From JBMSHD01 sp049416425 (GTDB taxonomy: Bacteria; Pseudomonadota; Gammaproteobacteria; Francisellales; Francisellaceae), in the NCBI GenBank assembly GCA_049416425.1, contig JBMSHD010000080.1:1-10475 (forward strand): DNA of 10,475 nt, given 5' to 3'. The notes under the pieces are model-generated. The model was not told the origin of the DNA. It was given only the letters and a program-made list of their open reading frames with translations, and ran no database searches. A program made the position numbers and the translations under genes. The number at the start of each line of letters is the position of its first letter. Position 1 is the first letter of the stretch. This document shows, one piece after another, positions 1-6,006 of the stretch.

Positions 1-33
1 TCGTATGAACAATATGAATACAATAATGGGAAG

Positions 34-921
34 TTATTTTGAGCGCGTTCCTTTATTCTGTGTTCCATAAATTTTTGCGCTTAATCGTTGCGGCAATTGA
101 ATCGTGAGGAGTCCAAACATCGACAATGCCAACAGCACAAATAACGCCATCAGGGTAATAATAACGAAAGGCTGCTGAAAGAATAACTGGAAGGAAAGAC
201 CAATTTTGGTAATCAAAATACCGATGGCGGCGTAGGCTATCGCCATACCCAAAACATAGGCCAACGCCAGAGAAAAGCCTTTAGCACGCGAATTATTTCG
301 ACCAACGACAATGCTGGTTATAATCGGCAGCATCGGCAACACACAGGGTGTCATCGCCAGCAGCAGTCCAATACCCAGATAGGCAAACAACATCCACCAG
401 TTGTGGCCAGGCGCACTCATTGTCGATACCACACCGCCATCAACAGCGATGGTCTTACTCTCGGGTAGAAGGCAGTAGTCCTGAGTGCAGCCCTGATACT
501 GGACGATTAATTTTGCCTCTTTTGCCACAAATCCCGTTATCGGCACATCGAGCATCAACGCCTGATCATAAACCTCGCCAAAAACAGGGTTGTCTACCGC
601 CGGTGGATAGATGATCCTGCCGACTCTGGCATCTGATGAATCGACAAGTTTAACCTGAATTTTATCTTTATAAAGATGCGTGTCGCTCGGAATAGCCCAT
701 TGAAGCTTAATATGACCCTGCTCTTGTTGGGCATTTACGGTGATTTTCTTTACCTCACTGGATTTATCGTACCCAGCATAGGATATATTCGGCGATGAAG
801 GCAGGCTCAAAAGCCGATCAAGCGCATTTTCCTTAGCACTGGCCATACTAAAGAGCAGTAAAAAAAGCAACGACATGGTGCCTATACAGACTCGCTTTAC
901 CATTAGTATTCCAAAATTCAT
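34..921 (-). CDS. dsbD: Truncated thiol:disulfide interchange protein DsbD (N-terminal half)
   Basis: DsbD carries electrons from cytoplasmic thioredoxin across the inner membrane to periplasmic disulfide isomerases. The protein shows a signal peptide (about residues 8-29), the periplasmic alpha domain with its cysteine pair C145/C150 in QGCTQDYC, and the start of the membrane domain with the conserved MTPCVLPMLP (C193) and three hydrophobic segments near 176-202, 216-238 and 250-273. It then ends at residue 295 after LLTIQLPQRL. The family is usually about 570-600 residues, so the remaining helices with the partner membrane cysteine and the C-terminal thioredoxin domain are missing. The 33 bases left of the stop encode nothing DsbD-like in any of the three frames. 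Electron transfer should fail, so this is probably a pseudogene or half of a split gene. The ATG at 903 is a better start than 921: it has a GGA Shine-Dalgarno at 910-912 and gives a cleaner signal peptide. Confidence 0.85.
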   Translation of the reverse strand: MNFGILMVKRVCIGTMSLLFLLLFSMASAKENALDRLLSLPSSPNISYAGYDKSSEVKKITVNAQQEQGHIKLQWAIPSDTHLYKDKIQVKLVDSSDARVGRIIYPPAVDNPVFGEVYDQALMLDVPITGFVAKEAKLIVQYQGCTQDYCLLPESKTIAVDGGVVSTMSAPGHNWWMLFAYLGIGLLLAMTPCVLPMLPIITSIVVGRNNSRAKGFSLALAYVLGMAIAYAAIGILITKIGLSFQLFFQQPFVIITLMALFVLLALSMFGLLTIQLPQRLSAKIYGTQNKGTRSK

Positions 922-937
922 AGGATGACAAAACTCA

Positions 938-966
938 ATTATGGTTAAATTTAGACTTTATGTAAA
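938..966 (-). promoter_or_regulatory. Predicted sigma70 promoter of dsbD
   Basis: Reading the minus strand, TTTACA (961-966) and CATAAT (938-943) are separated by 17 bp, a near-consensus sigma70 arrangement. Transcription would begin near 931, leaving about 10 nt before the first in-frame ATG (921) and about 28 nt before the second (903). This favours the second as the real start. The 62-bp gap after yhiN shows no clear terminator, so readthrough from dnaQ-yhiN is also possible. Confidence 0.5.
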
Positions 967-983
967 CCAGACAATGGCATTTT

Positions 984-2162
984 TTAGACAACCTGCCCAC
1001 ATGCCCAACCCGAGGCCCATGCCCATTGAAAGTTATAACCACCCAGCCAGCCGGTGACATCCACCACCTCACCGATAAAATAAAGTCCCTCGACGTTTTT
1101 TGCCATCATGGTTTTTGAAGACAACTCGTTGGGATCAACACCACCGAGCGTCACTTCAGCCGTACGATAGCCTTCACTTCCAGCAGGTTTAAGTCGCCAA
1201 TTTTGAAAAACATCAGCCACCTCCTTTAAGGTTAGCTGTGCGATATCGGCAAGCTTACGGCTCAAGAGATTCTCCTCAACAAAGACCTCAACCACGCGTT
1301 TAGGCAAAAACTGACAAAGAATCGTTTTAAGCTGCTTCACGGGTTCGTTTTCACCGGCCTCGACTAAGCGATCAAACAGCGGCACTTGCGGCAATAATCG
1401 CACCATCACCGTTTCACCCTCACGCCAATAGGACGATATCTGCAAAACCGCCGGACCGCTGATTCCTCGATGTGTAAACAGCACATTCTCACGAAATGAG
1501 ATATGCGAATTGCTAAGCTCTGCTTCGATGGAAATGCCGCTTAGCGATGAGAATTTCAGCTTATCGGGTTCAGAGAGTGTAAAGGGGACAAGCCCGGCTC
1601 GTGTGGGTAGCACCTTGATGTCAAACTGTCTGGCAATCTGATAGCCAAAGCCGCTGGCGCCCATCGTTGGAATCGAAAGCCCACCGCTGGCGATAACCAG
1701 CGCATTTGTGTCAAAATTCTCATGAATCGTCTTAAGTCTGAAACGGCCATCATCCTGTTTTTCGACCCGATCGACTGCCATGGATAACATCAGTGTGACG
1801 CCTTGTTTTTTGATCTCGCGAAGCAGCATGTCGACGATCAACTGCGACTTACCATCACAAAACAGCTGTCCCAGCGTCTTCTCATGATAATCGATACCGT
1901 GACGCTCCACCATGGCGATAAAATCCCACTGCGTAAATCGCGTAAGCGCAGACTTACAGAAATGCCGGTTGCTAGAGAGATAACGATCCGCTTCAATATA
2001 GTAGTTGGTGAAATTGCAGCGCCCACCACCTGACATCAGAATTTTTTTACCCGCCTTGTTGGCATGATCGATGACACAGACTCGACGTCCGCGCTTTGCC
2101 GCCTCGATCGCACACATGAGCCCCGAAGCGCCAGCCCCAATGATAATAACATCAAATTTCAT
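984..2162 (-). CDS. yhiN: YhiN/HI0933-family NAD(P)/FAD-dependent oxidoreductase
   Basis: A 392-residue flavoprotein, full length for the HI0933/YhiN (BaiN-like, TIGR00275-type) family. The N-terminus MKFDVIIIGAGASG carries the dinucleotide-binding GxGxxG at residues 9-14, followed by VCVIDHA at the end of the second strand. KKILMSGGGRCNFTN is the family signature near residues 39-53. The C-terminal GLYFIGEVVDVTGWLGGYN segment is the second conserved FAD-contact region. The physiological substrate of most members is unknown; the gut BaiN proteins act on bile-acid intermediates, which does not identify this copy's role. The ATG at 2162 lies inside the end of dnaQ (ATGAAATTTGA overlap, 11 bp), so translation is probably coupled to dnaQ. 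I see no membrane segment, so it should be cytoplasmic. Confidence 0.9.
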   Translation of the reverse strand: MKFDVIIIGAGASGLMCAIEAAKRGRRVCVIDHANKAGKKILMSGGGRCNFTNYYIEADRYLSSNRHFCKSALTRFTQWDFIAMVERHGIDYHEKTLGQLFCDGKSQLIVDMLLREIKKQGVTLMLSMAVDRVEKQDDGRFRLKTIHENFDTNALVIASGGLSIPTMGASGFGYQIARQFDIKVLPTRAGLVPFTLSEPDKLKFSSLSGISIEAELSNSHISFRENVLFTHRGISGPAVLQISSYWREGETVMVRLLPQVPLFDRLVEAGENEPVKQLKTILCQFLPKRVVEVFVEENLLSRKLADIAQLTLKEVADVFQNWRLKPAGSEGYRTAEVTLGGVDPNELSSKTMMAKNVEGLYFIGEVVDVTGWLGGYNFQWAWASGWACGQVV

Positions 2163-2898
2163 CGTCGGCTTTCAAATCAGCTTCCAGCTTCTGCCACAGC
2201 GGCACGTCCCCCGACTTTTTTGCCAGCAACTGCATATATTGCTCATGTTCTTTTAAAGGAATCGCCCGATCGTAGAGATTCTTAAGCCTGACATTCCGAT
2301 CAGCACGCCAGCCCATTCTGCTTTCATTCTTTGCCTCACCAACTCCTGTTGCCTGTGAGAATTGCAACGATGTCTGTCCGCCGGTCATAAACAGATAGAC
2401 ATCTGCCAAAATCTCGGCATCTAAAAGTGCGCCATGCCGTGTACGATGCTTATTGTTGACACCATAACGCGCACACAGCGCATCGAGGTTATTCTTCTGC
2501 CCTGGATGCCTCTTACGCGCCATGATCAGCGTATCGACAATTCTGCAGTGATCTTCAACAGCTCCCCACTTATTGGCCTTAAGCCGTCCTAACTCCCAAT
2601 CGATAAAGGGCACATCGAATGCGGCATTGTGGATAACGAGCTCAGCACCAGCCAGATATGACATGATCTCATCAATTTTATCTTCAATCAGCGGCTTATC
2701 CGCCAGAAAATCATTGCTGATGCCGTGAACCTGAAAGGCACCGGCCTCAACCTCGATATCAGGCTTGAAATAAAAATGCAGATGATTACCCGTGAGCTTT
2801 CTGTCGATCATCTCGACGGCACCAAACTCGATAATTCTGTGCCCCTTTTTAAAATCAAAACCCGTAGTTTCAGTATCTAGAAATAGTTGTCGCATCAT
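2152..2898 (-). CDS. dnaQ: DNA polymerase III epsilon subunit, 3'-5' proofreading exonuclease
   Basis: At 248 residues this is close to the E. coli epsilon subunit (243). It removes misincorporated 3' nucleotides as part of the Pol III core. The DEDDh catalytic set is complete: D8 and E10 in FLDTETTG (ExoI), D95 in HNAAFDVPF (ExoII), and H155 with D160 in HGALLDAE (ExoIII). QTSLQF at 175-180 matches the known epsilon clamp-binding motif, and the tail HEQYMQLLAKKSGDVPLW resembles the alpha-binding segment, so it is a replicative epsilon subunit and not a stray exonuclease. The start could be either of two adjacent ATGs (2898 or 2895); no good Shine-Dalgarno precedes them. It heads an operon with yhiN. 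In E. coli dnaQ is divergent from rnhA; here its divergent neighbour is purH. Confidence 0.96.
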   Translation of the reverse strand: MMRQLFLDTETTGFDFKKGHRIIEFGAVEMIDRKLTGNHLHFYFKPDIEVEAGAFQVHGISNDFLADKPLIEDKIDEIMSYLAGAELVIHNAAFDVPFIDWELGRLKANKWGAVEDHCRIVDTLIMARKRHPGQKNNLDALCARYGVNNKHRTRHGALLDAEILADVYLFMTGGQTSLQFSQATGVGEAKNESRMGWRADRNVRLKNLYDRAIPLKEHEQYMQLLAKKSGDVPLWQKLEADLKADDEI

Positions 2899-2933
2899 CT
2901 GTGTTGTCTATTCTTATGCCATAAAACAGGCAG

Positions 2934-2942
2934 ATTATAGCA
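2934..2942 (-). promoter_or_regulatory. Predicted extended -10 promoter of dnaQ
   Basis: On the minus strand TATGCTATAAT gives a perfect TATAAT box (2934-2939) preceded by TGC, an extended -10. No strong -35 is visible at 16-18 bp. The start site would fall near 2927, leaving a leader of about 28 nt. Confidence 0.55.
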
Positions 2943-2970
2943 TAAAAAAAACATAAACCAGCAAAAGATA

Positions 2971-2979
2971 TGCTACACT
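2971..2979 (+). promoter_or_regulatory. Predicted extended -10 promoter of purH
   Basis: TGC TACACT (2971-2979) forms an extended -10, with a poor -35 at the expected distance. The start site would fall near 2986, giving a leader of about 28 nt. A second -10-like TACAAT lies at 2989-2994. No sequence resembling the E. coli PurR operator is visible. The last 15 bases before the purH ATG contain no recognisable Shine-Dalgarno. Confidence 0.45.
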
Positions 2980-3013
2980 GACGCTCTCTACAATCAGCCT
3001 CTATTTCTAACTT

Positions 3014-4579
3014 ATGAAAAAGATCCAGCGCGCCTTGATAAGCGTTTCCGATAAACACGGTATCGTTGAATTTGCCAAGACTTTATTCGATCTGGGTGTT
3101 GAAATTTTATCAACCGGTGGCAGTGCTCGGCTGCTACAACAGCACGGCATTCCCGTTATCGAGGTTTCGGATTATACCGGCTTCCCGGAGATTATGGATG
3201 GGCGAGTCAAGACGCTTCATCCAAAAATTCACGGCGGTCTCTTAGGCAGGCGCGATATCGATGGTGAGATAATGAAAAAACTTGATATTGCTCCCATTGA
3301 TATGGTTGTGATCAATCTCTATCCCTTCAAACAAACCATAGAAAATCCAAATTCCAGCCTTGCCGATATCATCGAAAACATCGATATTGGCGGACCTTCG
3401 ATGTTAAGATCGGCCGCTAAAAATCATAAGGATGTCACGGTAGTCTGTGATCCTGATGATTATAAAAATCTCACCGCGACACTTCTTGATCATAATGGCG
3501 CCATCGATGCCGATAGGCGTTTTCAACTGGCGGTCAAAGCCTTTGCCCACACCGCTGCCTACGATGGCACGATCGCCAATTATCTCAGCCGCCTCGATAG
3601 CGTGAAAAAACCCGGACAATTTCCTAAGTATCTCAATCTCAGCTATCATAAATCTCAGGATTTACGCTATGGTGAGAATCCTCATCAGCAGGCGGCTCTT
3701 TATATCGAAGCAGATTATCATGGTGTGGCCGTCACCAACAGCCAACAGCTGCAAGGCAAGGCGCTCTCTTATAACAATATCGCCGATACCGATGCAGCTT
3801 TTCAATGCGTGAAATCTTTCGCCACACCGGCTTGCGTCATCGTCAAACACGCCAATCCCTGCGGTGTGGCCACAGCCCATACGGCCTATGAGGCCTATAA
3901 TAAAGCCTATGCCTGTGATTCGACCTCTGCCTTTGGCGGCATCATCGCCTTTAACATTGCTCTTGATGCTCAAACGGCACAAAAGATGATCGAGCAACAG
4001 TTTGTCGAGGTCATCATAGCGCCGGCTTTCAGTGGCGAAGCCGTTAACATATTGGCCAGCAAGAAGAATATTCGCCTGCTTCAAAGCAAAGACATCACCG
4101 GAACAAAAACCACCGATATGGAATTGAAAAAAATCGAAGGTGGCCTTTTAATTCAGGATAAAGATGAGCTTATCATTCGCTCACAGGATCTACAGATTGT
4201 AAGCCAGGTAAAACCGACTACCGCCATGCTGGAGGATCTTCTGTTTGCCTGGAAGGTGGTGAAATATGTCAAATCCAATGCCATCGTTTATGCCAAAAAT
4301 GGCCAGACTATCGGTATTGGTGCCGGGCAGATGAGTCGGGTGTTTAGCTCGAAAATCGCCATCGATAAGGCAACTGAAGCCCAACTTGAAATCAAGAATA
4401 CCGTCATGGCCTCGGATGCTTTTTTTCCATTTAGAGACGGCGTTGATGCCGCCGCTAAAGCCGGTGTTGGCGCCATCATTCAACCCGGCGGTTCGATGCG
4501 TGATGCCGAGATTATCAAAGCGGCAGATGAGCACGGTATCGCCATGGTATTTACCGGCGTGCGTCATTTTCGGCATTAA
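3014..4579 (+). CDS. purH: Bifunctional AICAR transformylase / IMP cyclohydrolase PurH
   Basis: PurH catalyses the last two steps of de novo purine synthesis: it formylates AICAR with 10-formyl-THF, then closes the ring to give IMP. The 521 residues match the family's usual length (E. coli about 529). The N-terminal methylglyoxal-synthase-like cyclohydrolase domain starts at RALISVSDKHGIVEFA and includes LSTGGSARLL and GRVKTLHPKIHGG. The transformylase domain follows, with the signature SYNNIADTDAA and the catalytic Lys-His pair K278/H279 in VIVKHANPCG. The protein ends in GVRHFRH, the usual PurH C-terminus. Nothing is missing. It is transcribed alone from a promoter shared back to back with dnaQ, and is followed by a T-rich region and an inverted-repeat element. 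It is functionally linked to fau about 2.6 kb downstream, which feeds the same one-carbon folate pool. Confidence 0.97.
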   Translation: MKKIQRALISVSDKHGIVEFAKTLFDLGVEILSTGGSARLLQQHGIPVIEVSDYTGFPEIMDGRVKTLHPKIHGGLLGRRDIDGEIMKKLDIAPIDMVVINLYPFKQTIENPNSSLADIIENIDIGGPSMLRSAAKNHKDVTVVCDPDDYKNLTATLLDHNGAIDADRRFQLAVKAFAHTAAYDGTIANYLSRLDSVKKPGQFPKYLNLSYHKSQDLRYGENPHQQAALYIEADYHGVAVTNSQQLQGKALSYNNIADTDAAFQCVKSFATPACVIVKHANPCGVATAHTAYEAYNKAYACDSTSAFGGIIAFNIALDAQTAQKMIEQQFVEVIIAPAFSGEAVNILASKKNIRLLQSKDITGTKTTDMELKKIEGGLLIQDKDELIIRSQDLQIVSQVKPTTAMLEDLLFAWKVVKYVKSNAIVYAKNGQTIGIGAGQMSRVFSSKIAIDKATEAQLEIKNTVMASDAFFPFRDGVDAAAKAGVGAIIQPGGSMRDAEIIKAADEHGIAMVFTGVRHFRH

Positions 4580-4607
4580 TCAGCACGCTATTTCCTCTTT
4601 TTCTATT
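4557..4607 (+). terminator. Weak candidate terminator of purH
   Basis: GCGTGC (4557-4562) can pair with GCACGC (4583-4588) around a 20-nt loop that includes the purH stop codon, and a pyrimidine-rich tract with several T runs follows (4589-4607). The stem is short, the loop long and the T tract interrupted, so this is only a possible terminator. Confidence 0.3.
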
Positions 4608-4612
4608 TACAC

Positions 4613-4755
4613 CCGACATTCCGCACCTTTGCCTTTTTTGTTCACTTTTTGTCAAAAATAATTCTCAAATGCTCATTTATCGATCAATAAACTCCGCTTT
4701 TCAAATCATTTTTTCCTCAATTCAACATAAAAATTACTGTGGTGCGGAACGTCGG
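4613..4755. repeat. 143-bp element bounded by 15-bp inverted repeats (MITE-like or long-range hairpin)
   Basis: CCGACATTCCGCACC at 4613-4627 is the reverse complement of GGTGCGGAACGTCGG at 4741-4755 with one mismatch. In a minus-strand RNA the mismatch becomes a G-U pair, so all 15 positions can pair; in a plus-strand RNA it is an A-C mismatch. The 113 bp between the arms are AT-rich and hold no convincing gene. The right arm abuts the stop codon of the GDSL gene. If the left boundary is taken at 4611, the element is flanked by TTAC on both sides (4607-4610 and 4756-4759), which could be a short target duplication. Neither arm is followed by a T run, so it does not look like an intrinsic terminator. 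I do not recognise the repeat as belonging to a named IS family. Confidence 0.5.
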
Positions 4756-5886
4756 TTACGCTATCCCTATGTAGGCTTTCAATTGCCCTGCTAAATACGC
4801 GTGCATCGGCGAGGTCGGATGCATGTCGTTATAGAAAAGAAACCCCCGACAATACGGCAATGCGTTGGCTTTAACACAGGTCAGACCCACAGGCTTGTCG
4901 ATCCTCAATGCTCGCTGTATTTGTTTATTTTCATAGATCGCCAGAAACCGCTTATCCAGTCCGAAAACATGATCTGGTTTGAAACGACCATAGGTCTTTA
5001 TAAATAAATCGTTTTTCAAGGTCAGATTATACAGATCGGATATCATCGATACCGCGTATAACGCCATTTTATCATCTCGAGGATTTTTAAGTTTTTGCGC
5101 CAACAGCGAGCGAACCGCCGGCACCATGGCAAAATCCGGCAGATTCAGCACATAGATATTGTCAGCCGAAACACCGTGATCCAAGAGCAGGTTGACGGCA
5201 GAAATGGTATTATCGATAGGATGCGACAGCGTTAATCTACTGTCACTTAAAAGCTTGATAATATTCTGATAAAAATCATTACCGCCGGCCCACAATATAA
5301 AAAGCGTGTGGGGGTTGGGGTGATCATCAACATCAGCAAGATACAGGGCAACCTGCTTCATCAGCCCCGGTACACAGCTGTAAGCACCATAGTCACCAAG
5401 ACCGTGATCACAGTCTTTTGCTGACATCACAGGCCAGGGCGATACATGCTTATCATCGATATAATTATCTCCTGTCTGTGCCGAAGCCACGGCATAAGAA
5501 AAGTTGTGAGTAAAAGCCGAAACTTGATGATTATCGCCTCTTAGCAGGTACAAACGACCGTCTGCCGTGGTGAAGTGACTGCTATCGATGAGATAATTCA
5601 ACCAGGTTTTACGCTCCGGATTACTCAGCGACACTTCACTGGTAATAGGTGCTCCCACCGGTGATGAAACACCTTGAGCCATAACCCAGGTGTTGTTGCC
5701 TGAACGATCATCTGAATTCAATGCTGCGCTATCGCTCAGGCTGTCACCAAAGACAACGATATTGGCAAATCGACGAGGCTTATCTGGCTTAAAATGCGGC
5801 CAGTAGTCCATGGCAAAAAACAGTAATATGCCGCAAGCTGCCGCCGCAACAACCGTATAGATAACGTTAACGATAACTCGCTTCAT
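4756..5886 (-). CDS. GDSL/SGNH-family lipolytic hydrolase, membrane-anchored or secreted
   Basis: A 376-residue esterase/phospholipase-like protein of the phospholipase/lecithinase/hemolysin GDSL group, which includes the Legionella PlaA/PlaC and Vibrio thermolabile hemolysin relatives. Residues 5-27 are hydrophobic after MKR, a signal anchor or uncleaved signal peptide, so the enzyme should face the periplasm or exterior. Block I is VVFGDSLSD with nucleophile S49; block III is GGND (201-204). Block V reads YNDMHPTSPMH with H356. Two blocks are atypical: block II is YAVASA (131-136) where many members have a glycine, and block V has N353-D354-M-H356, not a plain DxxH. The substrate cannot be read from the sequence. 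It is divergent from fabV and converges on purH. Alternatives are a carbohydrate esterase of the same fold, or a weakly active enzyme. Confidence 0.8.
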   Translation of the reverse strand: MKRVIVNVIYTVVAAAACGILLFFAMDYWPHFKPDKPRRFANIVVFGDSLSDSAALNSDDRSGNNTWVMAQGVSSPVGAPITSEVSLSNPERKTWLNYLIDSSHFTTADGRLYLLRGDNHQVSAFTHNFSYAVASAQTGDNYIDDKHVSPWPVMSAKDCDHGLGDYGAYSCVPGLMKQVALYLADVDDHPNPHTLFILWAGGNDFYQNIIKLLSDSRLTLSHPIDNTISAVNLLLDHGVSADNIYVLNLPDFAMVPAVRSLLAQKLKNPRDDKMALYAVSMISDLYNLTLKNDLFIKTYGRFKPDHVFGLDKRFLAIYENKQIQRALRIDKPVGLTCVKANALPYCRGFLFYNDMHPTSPMHAYLAGQLKAYIGIA

Positions 5887-5914
5887 CCGTCTGCCAAAAA
5901 CACCTAATACCTGG

Positions 5915-5929
5915 TTTGATTATATCAAA
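5915..5929. promoter_or_regulatory. Palindrome TTTGAT-N3-ATCAAA over the GDSL-gene -10, candidate operator
   Basis: TTTGATTATATCAAA is a perfect 6-3-6 inverted repeat that covers the predicted -10 of the GDSL gene (5919-5924). It shares the core TGAT-N3-ATCA with the palindrome at 5973-5985 near the fabV start site. A repressor bound here would occlude RNA polymerase. It differs from an FNR site (TTGAT-N4-ATCAA), which needs a 4-bp centre. The regulator is unknown. Confidence 0.4.
5919..5927 (-). promoter_or_regulatory. Predicted extended -10 promoter of the GDSL hydrolase gene
   Basis: On the minus strand TGATATAAT gives a perfect TATAAT (5919-5924) with a TGA extension, without a good -35. 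The start site would be near 5912 and the leader about 26 nt. The whole -10 lies inside a perfect palindrome. Confidence 0.5.
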
Positions 5930-5945
5930 ATTTGTGCCGTTGATG

Positions 5946-5974
5946 TTTATCCCCTTTAGAAAATCAGTTATAGT
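5946..5974 (+). promoter_or_regulatory. Predicted sigma70 promoter of fabV
   Basis: TTTATC (5946-5951) and TATAGT (5969-5974) are 17 bp apart. An overlapping alternative is the extended -10 TGC-TATCAC (5977-5985). With the first, the start site is near 5981, inside the GTGAT-N3-ATCAC palindrome, and the leader is about 26 nt. The Shine-Dalgarno before the fabV ATG is weak. Confidence 0.45.
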
Positions 5975-5985
5975 GATGCTATCAC
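5973..5985. promoter_or_regulatory. Palindrome GTGAT-N3-ATCAC at the fabV start site, candidate operator
   Basis: GTGATGCTATCAC is a perfect 5-3-5 inverted repeat overlapping the end of the fabV -10 and the likely start site. Its TGAT-N3-ATCA core is identical to that of the palindrome at 5915-5929, with centres 57 bp apart. It resembles a CRP site (GTGA-N6-TCAC) but is one base too short in the middle. Confidence 0.4.
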
Positions 5986-6006
5986 ACTCAAGCTTATTGA
6001 CGAGAT

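Noticed and set aside
1..60. A simple frameshift restoring DsbD beyond residue 295
   Set aside because: I translated all three minus-strand frames of the remaining bases and none resembles the expected next membrane segment with its conserved cysteine.
348..614. Various reading frames of 60-140 codons antisense to or out of frame with the main genes, such as the one opposite dsbD and those inside purH and fabV
   Set aside because: They lie wholly inside genes with clear family matches and show no domain, start signal or independent support.
2899..3013. A PurR operator upstream of purH
   Set aside because: No sequence resembling the E. coli PurR box is present in the intergenic region.
4613..4755. 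The inverted repeat as an intrinsic terminator of purH or the GDSL gene
   Set aside because: The loop is 113 nt and no T run follows the second arm in either direction.
4669..4794. 41-codon plus-strand frame running through the inverted-repeat element into the 3' end of the GDSL gene
   Set aside because: No ribosome binding site, no recognisable motif, and it overlaps a well-supported gene on the other strand.
5917..5985. FNR or CRP binding sites in the GDSL-fabV gap
   Set aside because: The palindromes have a 3-bp centre. FNR needs TTGAT-N4-ATCAA and CRP needs a 6-bp gap between GTGA and TCAC, so both are one base short.
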